Below are positions 53,865 to 62,672 of a DNA stretch of 64,000 bases, piece by piece. Both the position numbers and the translations under genes were made by a program. The DNA lies in assembly GCA_034006035.1 (NCBI GenBank), contig JAVETN010000001.1, forward strand, positions 164,392-228,391, given 5' to 3'. How positions within the stretch are numbered: position 1 is the stretch's first letter; each line of letters begins with the position of its first letter. The DNA is from Desulforegulaceae bacterium. GTDB taxonomy: Bacteria; Desulfobacterota; Desulfobacteria; Desulfobacterales; JACKCP01. The notes beneath the pieces were generated by a model. That model was given only the letters and a program-made list of their open reading frames with translations, had not been told where the DNA came from and did no database searches.

Positions 53865-55370
53865 TTAAATTACTTGTTTTCCCTGAACATAAAGTTTTTC
53901 AACTTTAATATTTTTTATTTTATCCTGATCACATTGAAAAATATCATCAGATAAAATAACAAAATCAGCATCAAGTCCTTTTTTTATCATCCCTCTTTTG
54001 TTTTCTTCAAAACCACTTTTAGCAGCATTTGCTGTGTACATTTTCAAGGCTTCAAACACACTTATTCTTTGAGATTTTTCAGGATGATTCACACTTGCCC
54101 AGATTCCGTAAATCGGGTCTGGTATAGTGCAAGGAGCATCGGATCCTCCTGTAAGAAGAATACCTGATTGAATAAGAGAGCGAAGAGGGATAAGGTTTTT
54201 TGAACGCTCACCTAAAATTTTATTTATATAAGACATTGGTTCTTCATTCCAGTATAGAAAAGAGGGTTGAACAGCAAAAATTAGGTTTAGGTTTGCAGCT
54301 TTTTCCATAGTTTCATCACTTACAAGATCTCCATGGATTAAAATATTTCTTCTGTCCGGTGCTGGATATTTTCCATCTGCCTTAAAAAAAGAATTGACAC
54401 ATTGGTCAACTGCCCTGTCTCCAATGGCATGGATAGCAGTCTGAAGGTTTTTTTTATGGGTTTTATACAAAAATTCTTCAATTTCTTTGTCTTTATAAAA
54501 TAAAATTCCTTTGTTTGAGCTGTTATTTGAATAGGGTTTATTTAATGCGGCATCAAGTGAACCAAAGCATCCGTCTAAAGCTGTGTCAAAACATCCTCCG
54601 ATTTGTTTTAATCTTCTAAATTTTACTTTGTTTAAATTCATGGTTTGGAAAAAAACTTTAAAATCTTGAATTAAAAATTTTGAGGCAATCCTTACAAGAT
54701 CAACATCAAGATCAAAGGGATAGCCAACGCCTTCAGCTGAATGAACAAAGGAAATTCCATATTTGGCAAGCTTTGTTGAAGCCTTTGACATCCTTTTAAT
54801 CATTTCAAAAATTGAAACAGATTTTGCTGTAAAGTCAGCTGCAGGAAAAAAGGAATCATTGAAAAACCAGCCCAAATCTTTATCAAAACCCCTGAGACTA
54901 AGTATTTTTTTAGGAAGTTTATTTATAAAAGCAGAGTTGCCCACTCCGGCATGGCCGTCGTATTTTATTATAAATACTGGTTTTTTACTTTCTGCCTTGT
55001 CAAGAGTTTGCCTTGTGAGAAGAGGGGCGTCTTTAAAAAAATATTTGGAATATCCAAATCCCGTAATTAAAGAGTTCTTTTTCCGGGATTTGGAAAAATC
55101 TATTAATCCGGAAACAGCATTGTCAAGGTTGGAAAAATTCCTAAAATCAAATCCCCCCAAAAAATAGGCATATGATGTAAAATGCATATGGGTATCACCA
55201 AAAGAAGGAACAATGGTTTTTCCATTTAAATCATTAAACTTGATTTTTTTGTACTTTCTAGGAATGAAGTCTTCAGTAAAAACAATTTTTCCTTTATCAA
55301 CTCCAATATATTTAAAAAAACTATTGGAGCTGTCTGCACTATAAATCTTGCCGTTTCCAAATATTTTCAA
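53865..55370 (-). CDS. YtcJ-like amidohydrolase
   Basis: 501 residues of the amidohydrolase_3 family. Metal site HMH in FGDTHMHFTSYAYFLGG; others in AIHAIGDRAVDQCV, ILIHGDLVS and the late aspartate in TGGSDAPCTIPDP. These enzymes hydrolyse N-acyl or amide bonds of small molecules; the substrate is unknown. It starts with TTG at 55370 after AGGATTAATT, two bases after the enoyl-CoA hydratase stop. Last gene of the minus-strand operon from 59357. Confidence 0.88.
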   Translation of the reverse strand: MKIFGNGKIYSADSSNSFFKYIGVDKGKIVFTEDFIPRKYKKIKFNDLNGKTIVPSFGDTHMHFTSYAYFLGGFDFRNFSNLDNAVSGLIDFSKSRKKNSLITGFGYSKYFFKDAPLLTRQTLDKAESKKPVFIIKYDGHAGVGNSAFINKLPKKILSLRGFDKDLGWFFNDSFFPAADFTAKSVSIFEMIKRMSKASTKLAKYGISFVHSAEGVGYPFDLDVDLVRIASKFLIQDFKVFFQTMNLNKVKFRRLKQIGGCFDTALDGCFGSLDAALNKPYSNNSSNKGILFYKDKEIEEFLYKTHKKNLQTAIHAIGDRAVDQCVNSFFKADGKYPAPDRRNILIHGDLVSDETMEKAANLNLIFAVQPSFLYWNEEPMSYINKILGERSKNLIPLRSLIQSGILLTGGSDAPCTIPDPIYGIWASVNHPEKSQRISVFEALKMYTANAAKSGFEENKRGMIKKGLDADFVILSDDIFQCDQDKIKNIKVEKLYVQGKQVI

Positions 55371-55372
55371 AA

Positions 55373-56095
55373 TTAATCCTGAATAAAAAGTTTTAAAGAT
55401 TCAATCACTGGAGGATCTTCTTTATCAATTGTATTTATTATTTCTTTGTGAAGTCTTTTTTTATGCTCTGCAAAAATTCCTCTTTTTTTGTCAAAGGTTT
55501 TCGCAAACTCAATGGCTTCTTTCAAAAGTTCTTCTGGGTTTTCGCAAGCCTTTTCAAGAACATGGGATTCTTCAAGCTCTACTGCACCAGCTCTTCTTCC
55601 TGTGAGTTTCATTTCATTAAATTTATAATGAGGAAAAGCTTTTTTTACAAAAGCAATCATTCCCGGAAGAAAAGGGATTCCAAGATCAACTTCAGGAAAA
55701 CAAAAATATCCCCTGTCTTTTCTCATCATTCTAAAATCGCAGGCACAGGACAAAATTGCACCGTTTCCAAAGGCATGGCCGTTTATAGCAGCAATTACAG
55801 GAACAGGAAGTAAAAGAAGCTTTTTGAAGACTTCATTCATTTGATACATAAAATCTTTAATTGCTTGAAAGTCTTTTTCACCAAATTTTCCTAAAATCCA
55901 TTCAACATCAATTCCAAGGCTCCATGATTTTGAATCTGATGAAGTTAAAACAATAGATTTCACCTCTTTGTCATCTACTACCTCGTCAAGAACCTTGAGC
56001 ATTTCTCTTGCAAAAACATCATTGTGCCTGTTTTCTCCTTTGCTCATTGTAACAATGGCCACATTTCCATTTTTTTCCCATTTTACTGCTGTCAT
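55373..56095 (-). CDS. Enoyl-CoA hydratase/isomerase family protein
   Basis: 240 residues with the crotonase fold: WSLGIDVEWILGKFGEKDF, then the oxyanion-hole segment VIAAINGHAFGNGAILSCAC and DLGIPFLPGMIAF. The first glutamate of typical hydratases is not clearly in place (GNGAILSC instead of GGGCE), so isomerase or thioesterase-like activity is possible. It starts 17 bases after the repeat-protein gene. Its role in an operon with a MoxR/VWA pair is not evident. Confidence 0.85.
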   Translation of the reverse strand: MTAVKWEKNGNVAIVTMSKGENRHNDVFAREMLKVLDEVVDDKEVKSIVLTSSDSKSWSLGIDVEWILGKFGEKDFQAIKDFMYQMNEVFKKLLLLPVPVIAAINGHAFGNGAILSCACDFRMMRKDRGYFCFPEVDLGIPFLPGMIAFVKKAFPHYKFNEMKLTGRRAGAVELEESHVLEKACENPEELLKEAIEFAKTFDKKRGIFAEHKKRLHKEIINTIDKEDPPVIESLKLFIQD

Positions 56096-56112
56096 AATTT
56101 ATTCTCTCCTTA

Positions 56113-56799
56113 TTAATTATTTGATTTTATATGATCATCAAACAAGTTTAACTCCCACTTGCCTTTCATTCTGTTTTTTGAAGTTTGAAGCCCGGGAGCA
56201 GTTTTTATATTTAAAAATATTTTTTTAAGCTTTTTTTTCCATATTTTATCCATGATTGCTTTTTCCCTGAAAAGACTACCTTTTTCCACATAATTTTCAA
56301 GGATTTTCCATCCTCTTTCATAATCAAAACTTTCCCACTTTTGGCCGCTTAAAAAAATATATTTAAGGTTTTTTGTCATTAAAATTGCTTCAATTCCCTT
56401 GTCAAAGTCAAATTGAATCCAATGAGAGCCTGCATAAAAAATAAATTCAGGATTTTGTAGCTCTATTAATGCATCAAGGCCTTTTTGAAAATCAAACCTT
56501 TTCCAATTGGCTCCTGAATAATAAATAAGTCTTGGATCTTTACTTTTAATAAGAAAATTAAGAGCTTTTTCATAGTTGTTTTTCATCCAGGTTCTTCCGC
56601 TTTTATAAACTCTTTGGGCATCGTTTAGGCTTATTAAAGCATCAAGACCTTTTTCATGGTCAAATTTTTTCCAGTAAATTCCAGCCCTGTAAATAAGTTC
56701 ATTTTCCTTTTGTTCAATTAAAAAAGAAAGCCCTCCTAGATGATCAAATTTAGGGTCATTTTTTCCTTTTTTATAAATTGTCTGTGAAAGCATATTCAT
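56113..56799 (-). CDS. Protein of six 28-residue repeats, function unknown
   Basis: 228 residues. From residue 8 to about 175 there are six consecutive units of exactly 28 residues, without gaps. Consensus: I-Y-x-x-G-x-x-W-x-x-F-D-x-x-K-G-L-D-A-L-I, e.g. IYRAGIYWKKFDHEKGLDAL and IYYSGANWKRFDFQKGLDAL; the first unit is divergent (IYKKGKNDPKFDHLGGLSFL) and the last less so (IFLSGQKWESFDYERG). A basic C-terminal tail follows. Likely a helical solenoid for binding a partner. No family recognised. Starts two bases after the VWA gene stop, suggesting joint function with the MoxR/VWA pair. Confidence 0.75.
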   Translation of the reverse strand: MNMLSQTIYKKGKNDPKFDHLGGLSFLIEQKENELIYRAGIYWKKFDHEKGLDALISLNDAQRVYKSGRTWMKNNYEKALNFLIKSKDPRLIYYSGANWKRFDFQKGLDALIELQNPEFIFYAGSHWIQFDFDKGIEAILMTKNLKYIFLSGQKWESFDYERGWKILENYVEKGSLFREKAIMDKIWKKKLKKIFLNIKTAPGLQTSKNRMKGKWELNLFDDHIKSNN

Positions 56800-56801
56800 A
56801 T

Positions 56802-58190
56802 TTACTCGTTTTCAATAAAAAAAGTTTTTCCAAAAGGTGGAAGAAACTTCTGGTTTCCTCCTTTTCCTATTAACCAGATGGTGTTTTTATAGGGTTTTAA
56901 TTTACCGATATCATGGATAAATCCATCTGTAATTACAATTAGAGTTTCATTTCTTTTTTTTAAATATTTATTAAAAAGAGGGGAGAAAAAAGTAGTACCT
57001 CCAGATCCTGATTTGATTTTTTTCCAGTCGCCGGGTTTATAAAAGAATTTTTTGTTTAAATTGGTTTCTTTTTTTAAAATACCATTTTCCTCTTTTGGGA
57101 AAAAAAGGGTTTCGTCCATTAAAACAAGTTCTGTTTTATATTTTTTTACCAGGTTTTCAATAACTCCGAATGCTTTTTCAAGCTCTCCTGGATTTGAAGT
57201 AACAGAAGCTGAAACATCAACTGCAGTAATTATTCTTTCCTTGTCTTTCATTATTTTACCGGGAGCATAAATTCCTTTGGAAAAATATCTTCTATTGAAT
57301 TTTTTATAGGTAAATTCTGTTTTATCTGAAGGTGAATTTAAATCCACCAGGCTTTTAACCTTTTTTTCCCAGGAAGAAATCTTTGTTTTTTGGGGGCCAC
57401 TCATTATTTTTGTCATTAATGCGAAAAATCTGTCCTGGTTTGCCCCTGGATCATTGGAAGCCATTGCAGTAATTTTTTTTGCATTTGTATTCATTCTGTT
57501 TGATACAGAAGTTTCTTTGAATATATGGGATCCTGTTTTTAGGGGTTTTCCTTTGGAATCTGTAAAAATAAACCCAAGGGATTTGTTGTCTTTTTTTGAG
57601 TTTTTATTTTGAAAAAGAGGATCATTAACAGGACTTTGGCCTTTTTGTTTTTTTGAGGTATCTGGCATAAGTGATTTGAACATTTTGTCCACTTCATCAA
57701 TAAATTCAGATAGCTTGGTTTTGCCGCCTTTTAAAAGCCAATCATATACATCTTCCCATTTGGGATCTTTTATCCCTGTTTCCCTGTGAAAATAAGTTGG
57801 AATAAGGGGAAGATCTTCAGGAAGTTCAAGGATTGGTTCTCCATGATTTTCACCTGAAAAAAAAGTTTTAATATTTTCCTTTATAAAACTGTTTACCACC
57901 ATATCCTGAGCCATATTTTGAAGATAGGGGTTTTTCATTGAAAAAGCTCTGTGATCGTGACGGAAAATTACATGGAGCATTTCATGGACTAAAAGAGCTG
58001 TAATATTTTTAACCTCAAGATTTTCAATAAATTCTTCATTATAATACAAAGCAGGTCTCATTTCAGACTCATCCATGGCAATTGTAGGGATTTCATCTGA
58101 CTTGATAAAAGTGCAGAGCTGATAAAAATAAGAGGTGAACCTGCTTTTTTTCCATAGGGTTTTTAAACTTGATTCAAGTTTTTTATTCAT
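56802..58190 (-). CDS. Metallopeptidase-like and VWA-domain protein (DUF2201 type)
   Basis: 462 residues. The N-terminal domain carries a zinc-metallopeptidase-like motif LLVHEMLHVIFRHDHRAF (HEMLH plus a later histidine); the C-terminal third is a von Willebrand A-like domain with MIDAS-type DVSASVTS, GGTTFFSPLF and ITDGF. This layout is that of the DUF2201 (VWA-like) family, which is regularly next to MoxR ATPases. Whether it cuts anything is unknown. It lies three bases after the MoxR gene and two before the repeat protein. Confidence 0.88.
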   Translation of the reverse strand: MNKKLESSLKTLWKKSRFTSYFYQLCTFIKSDEIPTIAMDESEMRPALYYNEEFIENLEVKNITALLVHEMLHVIFRHDHRAFSMKNPYLQNMAQDMVVNSFIKENIKTFFSGENHGEPILELPEDLPLIPTYFHRETGIKDPKWEDVYDWLLKGGKTKLSEFIDEVDKMFKSLMPDTSKKQKGQSPVNDPLFQNKNSKKDNKSLGFIFTDSKGKPLKTGSHIFKETSVSNRMNTNAKKITAMASNDPGANQDRFFALMTKIMSGPQKTKISSWEKKVKSLVDLNSPSDKTEFTYKKFNRRYFSKGIYAPGKIMKDKERIITAVDVSASVTSNPGELEKAFGVIENLVKKYKTELVLMDETLFFPKEENGILKKETNLNKKFFYKPGDWKKIKSGSGGTTFFSPLFNKYLKKRNETLIVITDGFIHDIGKLKPYKNTIWLIGKGGNQKFLPPFGKTFFIENE

Positions 58191-58193
58191 TGA

Positions 58194-59357
58194 TTATTCA
58201 CCGTTAAAAATATCTGAAAATTTTTCAATTATTGATTGTTTTTCTTCTTCAGATTCTGCAAATTCAAGAGCTTCAGGTATTTTTGTGAGAAGTCCGCATT
58301 CTCTTAAAAGAATTTGGAAAAAGGCAATTCTGCTGTCAGCCCTTGAAAGGGAAATAAAACTTAAAACATTGTAAAGTTTTTTTAAAGAGTCTTTGGTGAG
58401 GTTTCCCCTTGTTGCTGAGGCATCAGATTTGAGGTTGGTTATTGAGCTTGTAATTGCCCATAAAATATCTTCTGAGGAGATTTTGTTGTTCTTAAACTCC
58501 TCCTTTTTGCTTTTGTTTCCCAAAAGAATGTCTTCGGTTGAAATTTGTCTTGGGCTTAAGATTTCCTTTACAAAATCATCTGCTGCAGACTGCCCTGAAA
58601 GTGAAGCAATGATTTTTTCTATAATTATTTTTTGTTCACTTTTCAAGGTGTTTTCAAGATCTTTTTTTGTTTCAAGCCCGTAGGCAAATTTTAATGCATT
58701 TGAAACCTGATGCCATCCCCTTGGATTTGGGTTTATTTCTGTTTCATTCCAGAGTCTTTCAGGAAAAAGGGTGATATATTCAACTATTGTTGGATGAATT
58801 TCATTTTGTATTGCCCAGGAAAGCCAGTTTGAAGCGTTGGGCTTAAGGTGAAACAGAGCAAGTCTTCCGTCAAGAGCTGAATCCTCAAAGTCAGTGATAG
58901 TTGTCATATCGTCTTCGCCAAGGTTGCCTGCAAGAATTATTGTTGTTTTTTCAGGAAGGGAATGTTCTCCGCATCTTGATTCAGTAATTATTTGGAAAAG
59001 GGTTTGAATTACTGTGGGATGTGCTCTGTTTGCCTCATCAAGAAACCAGACTATTCCATTATATCCCTTTGGAATCGTTTCAGGAGGAATGAAGTTTGGC
59101 CTGAAATAAATCATTTTTTTTTCATTGTGATCAGGAACCGGATATCCTCCAAGGTCTATATTTTCTTTGAAGGCAAGCCTTGTATCAATAAAGTAAAAGT
59201 TTTTTCTCTCTGCTGTTTGCTTTACAATTGATGATTTTCCTATTCCGGGATGGCCTACAATTTTGATTGCATAATTTAATTTCTTTTTTGAATCCAGATG
59301 GGCTCCAATTATATCTTCAAGCTCTTTTGCTGTTGTTTCTACGGGTATTTTTTGCAT
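58194..59357 (-). CDS. MoxR-family AAA+ ATPase
   Basis: 387 residues. Walker A GHPGIGKSSIVKQ, Walker B and arginine-bearing loop in IVWFLDEANRAHPTVIQTLF, and sensor LAGNLGEDDMTT mark a MoxR-like (AAA_5) ATPase of the type that works with VWA-domain partners, possibly as a chaperone for complex assembly. The C-terminal 130 residues are specific to this subgroup. ATG 59357, first gene of a five-gene operon with tiny gaps (3, 2, 17 and 2 bases). Partner identity beyond the VWA protein is inferred. Confidence 0.9.
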   Translation of the reverse strand: MQKIPVETTAKELEDIIGAHLDSKKKLNYAIKIVGHPGIGKSSIVKQTAERKNFYFIDTRLAFKENIDLGGYPVPDHNEKKMIYFRPNFIPPETIPKGYNGIVWFLDEANRAHPTVIQTLFQIITESRCGEHSLPEKTTIILAGNLGEDDMTTITDFEDSALDGRLALFHLKPNASNWLSWAIQNEIHPTIVEYITLFPERLWNETEINPNPRGWHQVSNALKFAYGLETKKDLENTLKSEQKIIIEKIIASLSGQSAADDFVKEILSPRQISTEDILLGNKSKKEEFKNNKISSEDILWAITSSITNLKSDASATRGNLTKDSLKKLYNVLSFISLSRADSRIAFFQILLRECGLLTKIPEALEFAESEEEKQSIIEKFSDIFNGE

Positions 59358-59507
59358 TTTAACTCCTGTTTATTAAAACTTTGTATACAAACAATTTGGT
59401 CACAATATAAATACAAAATTTCTATATTTCAAACTAAAATTAATTAAAACTGGCGATTTTTCAGCTTTTTTATTTGAAAGGATTTAGATTTGTTTGTAAA
59501 TTTAAAA

Positions 59508-59545
59508 AAAAAGAGGTTAAAAATTGTAAAATTTTCAACCTCTTT
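59508..59545 (-). terminator. Terminator of dapL
   Basis: AAAGAGGTT and AACCTCTTT enclose AAAAATTGTAAAATTTTC, in which further A/T pairing lengthens the stem. On the minus strand a run of T follows the stem, 23 bases beyond the dapL stop. Confidence 0.8.
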
Positions 59546-59567
59546 GTCAGTTTATGTATTTGGGGAT

Positions 59568-60791
59568 TTACGAAAACACCTTTTCAATTCTTTCCATGGC
59601 TTCAATTACGTTTTCATGGCTGTTAAAAGCACTGATTCTTATATAACCTTCACCGCAGGTTCCAAAACCTGAGCCTGGAGTGCAGACAACTCCGGCTTTT
59701 TCAAGGAGAAGATCGAAAAACTCAAAAGATTTTTGTTTTGATTCTACCCAGATATAAGGGGAGTTGTCTCCTCCTGTGCATTCAAATCCAAGCTCAGTCA
59801 TTTTTTTTCTTATAATCGATGCGTTTTTCATATAATAGTCAATAAGTTCTTTTACCTGTTTTTGACCTTCTTCTGAATATACTGCCTCTGCAGCTTTTTG
59901 AATGGGGTAGGAAACTCCATTGAATTTTGTTGAGTGTCTTCTATTCCACATTGGATGGATTAAAACTTTTTCTCCCTGGGAGTCAAAAGCCCTGCATTCT
60001 TTTGGTACAATGGTAAAAGCACATCTTGTTCCTGTAAATCCTGCATTTTTAGAAAAGCTTCTAAATTCTACAGCAACGTCTTTTGCACCTTCAATTTCAT
60101 AAATTGACTTTGGAATTGAATCATCTCTTATAAAAGATTCATAAGCAGCATCAAAAAGGATAAGAGCCTTGTTTTCTTTTGCATAGTCAACCCATTTTTT
60201 AAGTTCTTCTCTTGAAGCTGTACTTCCTGTTGGATTATTTGGAAAGCATAGATAGATAAGATCTGGAGTTTCTCCTGGAAGTTCAGGAACAAATCCGTTT
60301 TCTTTTAAAGCATCAAGATAAATTATTTTTTCATATCTTCCGTTTTTATTTTCTCCGGTTCTTCCTGCCATTACATTGGTGTCAAGATAAACAGGATAGA
60401 CAGGGTCAGGAATAGCAACTTTTATATCTTTAGAAAAAAGTTCCTGAAAGTTTCCTGTATCGCATTTTGCTCCATCACTTATGAAAATTTCATCTGGTGA
60501 AATATCTGCTCCCCTTGACTGGAAATCATTTTTTGCAATTGCTTCTCTTAAAAACAAATATCCCTGTTCAGGGCCGTATCCTCTGAAAGTTGAGTCATTT
60601 GCCATTTCATCAACAGCTTTATGCATTGCTTCAATACATGCTTTTGGAAGAGCCTTTGTAACATCTCCTATCCCAAGTCTGATTATTTGTTTTTCAGAAT
60701 TTTCAGCCTGAAAAGCAGTCACTCTTTTTGCAATTTCAGAAAAAAGATAAGAGGTTTTAAGTTTTTTATAGTTTTCATTTATCGTTATCAT
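59568..60791 (-). CDS. dapL: LL-diaminopimelate aminotransferase
   Basis: 407 residues, class I/II PLP aminotransferase. The PLP lysine is in [15 protein letters not shown]; DapL signatures are [47 protein letters not shown] and [16 protein letters not shown]. It makes LL-diaminopimelate directly from tetrahydrodipicolinate and glutamate, a one-step route to lysine and peptidoglycan found in plants, Chlamydia and Desulfobacterota among others. ATG 60791; no other lysine gene is adjacent. Confidence 0.95.
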   Translation of the reverse strand: MITINENYKKLKTSYLFSEIAKRVTAFQAENSEKQIIRLGIGDVTKALPKACIEAMHKAVDEMANDSTFRGYGPEQGYLFLREAIAKNDFQSRGADISPDEIFISDGAKCDTGNFQELFSKDIKVAIPDPVYPVYLDTNVMAGRTGENKNGRYEKIIYLDALKENGFVPELPGETPDLIYLCFPNNPTGSTASREELKKWVDYAKENKALILFDAAYESFIRDDSIPKSIYEIEGAKDVAVEFRSFSKNAGFTGTRCAFTIVPKECRAFDSQGEKVLIHPMWNRRHSTKFNGVSYPIQKAAEAVYSEEGQKQVKELIDYYMKNASIIRKKMTELGFECTGGDNSPYIWVESKQKSFEFFDLLLEKAGVVCTPGSGFGTCGEGYIRISAFNSHENVIEAMERIEKVFS

Positions 60792-61255
60792 TAAACAATC
60801 TCCAAATTTAAATTTATTTTTTAATTTTTGTACTCAATAAACCAAAATAAAAGGCGTTTTTCAACCTTATTTAATTTAGGATTGAAAATTTGAGCTAATT
60901 TAATTGAATTTGATTAATCCATATTAATATATAAATTATAAATAAATTGACCAGCTGAGTAAAAATTTTCCTTTTCCTGAGTTTTTGGGTCAGATTGAAA
61001 AATTTAATCCTTAAAAATATCCTTGGGGTTAATTTTTTTTATTCTTAGAATTGAAGTGAAAATTCTAGCTTTGGGCCAATGATTATTGAATTTTTGAATT
61101 GATTTAAGGTTTGCTATTGACAGTTTTGTCTTAATGGGACAAAAAGAATAGTATCTGTTTAAATTAGGCTTTTATTATTAATCTAGATTAAAAGAGTTCG
61201 TATAAATTTTTATTTATGCGGTTTTATAAAAGAAGATACGGAGGAACTTTAGGTT
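60792..61255. other. Intergenic region between divergent dapL and the selenoprotein gene
   Basis: 464 AT-rich bases. It contains a TTGACA box (61117-61122), the inverted repeat at 61124-61144 and AGATACGGAGGAAC (GGAGG) just before the ATG at 61256. The rest shows nothing recognisable; the first 200 bases should hold the dapL promoter. Confidence 0.45.
61124..61144. promoter_or_regulatory. Operator-like inverted repeat next to a -35 box
   Basis: TTTTGTC (61124-61130) and GACAAAA (61138-61144) around seven bases form a perfect 21-base palindrome directly after TTGACA (61117-61122). Position about 110 bases before the selenoprotein start is what a repressor site would need. No clear -10 is seen at 17 bases, so the promoter itself is doubtful. 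A TetR regulator is encoded just past the selenoprotein gene and might bind here; that is a guess. Confidence 0.45.
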
Positions 61256-62566
61256 ATGACGGAAGAAGCAGTAAAGATAAGCAAAAAGAAGGAGAGCTTC
61301 TTCATAGACAAAGTGAAGGAGTTGCTTCCAGAAGGCGGCAATCTTAACGCATGCCTTACCTGCGGTCTTTGTTCTTCCGGGTGTCCCGCTACCGGCTTGA
61401 GAGATATGGATCCAAGAAAATTCTTGAGAATGGCGGCACTTGGAATGGATGAAGAGATCAAGGAGCATCCATGGGTATGGATGTGCAGCATGTGCCAACG
61501 CTGCGTTTATGTTTGTCCAATGGTGATAAATATTCCCCAGCTGATTTTTTATGCACGTCAGCTTACTCCAAGAGAAGAAAGGCCAAGAGGTATTCTTGGT
61601 TCTTGTGATATGGCTCTTAGAGTTGATACCTGCAGTGCCATGGGAGCTGGACAGGAAGACTTTGAGTTTGTTGTGGAAGATATTCTTGAAGAAGTTAGAG
61701 AAGAACAACCTCTTTGGGCAGAGAGAGATCTTCAGGCACCAATAGATAAAAAAGGTGCTAAGTTTTTCCTTAACCAAAACTCAAGAGAGCCTGTAACAGA
61801 ACCTGAAGAAATGGTTCCGTTATGGAAAATTCTTAATATGGTAGGTGCTGACTGGACTTACGGAAGTAAGGGCTGGGCTGCTGAAAATTATTGTATGTTT
61901 CTTTCTGATGATGAAGGTTGGGAGCATATTACAAGAACATCTGTTGAAAAGGCAGATGAGTTGGGGTGTGAAGTTTTTCTCAACACCGAATGAGGACACA
62001 TTACATATGCAGTCCTGGCAGGACTGAAAAAATATAATATTCCTCATAACGTTAAAGTGGAAACCATCTATAATTATTATGCAAAATGGATACGCGAAGG
62101 ACTTCTTCCTGTTAATTCTGACTGGAATAAGGAACTTGGAATTAAGTTTACTCTCCAGGATCCATGTCAGATAGTCAGAAAAACTTTTGGAGACGAGGCA
62201 GCTGACAATGCTCGCTACGTTATCAAAGCCTGTGTCGGAGAAGAAAACTTTGTTGATATGTATCCTAATAAGTCAAACAACTTCTGCTGCGGAGGCGGAG
62301 GCGGTTATCTTCAGTCAGGATACAAAGATGAAAGACTGGAGTACGGAAGAATTAAAGATGTGCAGATCAAGGCTACTGGAGCAGATTATGTTATCACAGG
62401 ATGTCATAACTGCCACGCTCAGATTCATGAGTTAAGTGAGCATTACGGAAGTAATTATCCTGTTCTTCACATGTGGACTCTTATTTGTCTTGCAATGGGA
62501 GTTCTTGGTGAAAATGAAAGGACTTACCTTGGCGAAGATCTTGCCGAAGTAAATATGCCTGAGTAA
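61256..62566 (+). CDS. Selenocysteine-containing HdrD/DsrK-like Fe-S oxidoreductase
   Basis: 436 residues if UGA 61991-61993 is read as selenocysteine (residue 246). N-terminus: two [4Fe-4S] motifs, C33xxC36xxC39xxxC43 (CLTCGLCSSGCP) and C77xxC80xxC83xxxC87 (CSMCQRCVYVCP). C-terminus: CCG-type cysteine-rich domain with DPCQIVRKTFG, NNFCCGGGGGYL and TGCHNCHAQIHE. The UGA sits in FLNTE-U-GHITYAV, where relatives have cysteine, most likely a ligand of the first cysteine-rich motif. A hairpin 22 bases downstream suits a bacterial SECIS. The layout is that of HdrD, DsrK, TmcB or GlpC; the electron partner is not in the window. The frame is identical on both sides of the UGA. Confidence 0.9.
62010..62026 (+). 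promoter_or_regulatory. SECIS-like hairpin
   Basis: CAGTCC (62010-62015) and GGACTG (62021-62026) form a perfect six-base stem with loop TGGCA, whose second and third bases are G, as in bacterial SECIS loops. The loop starts 22 bases after the UGA, inside the usual window of roughly 16-37 bases. It is in the coding region, as in all bacterial selenoprotein genes. Confidence 0.8.
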
Positions 62567-62592
62567 TTTACGCCTGACAAATTAAGATATTC

Positions 62593-62622
62593 AAAGGGGA
62601 AATTTAATTTCCCCTTTTTTTT
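62593..62622 (+). terminator. Terminator after the selenoprotein gene
   Basis: AAAGGGGAAATT and AATTTCCCCTTT make a perfect stem around a minimal centre, followed by a run of T. The left A-run also makes it usable for the converging TetR gene. Confidence 0.88.
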
Positions 62623-62672
62623 AAGTGATAAAAAAATTCATTAATGAAACAAAGCTAGCTTGAGTTGTGATT

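Noticed and set aside
61214..61777. A 187-residue minus-strand frame over the selenoprotein gene
   Set aside because: It is antisense to a clearly coding gene and shows no domain; typical shadow frame.
62057..62566. A separate 169-residue protein with its own ATG
   Set aside because: It is the C-terminal part of the selenoprotein in the same frame as 61256-61990; no ribosome binding site precedes 62057 and it would lack the ferredoxin domain.
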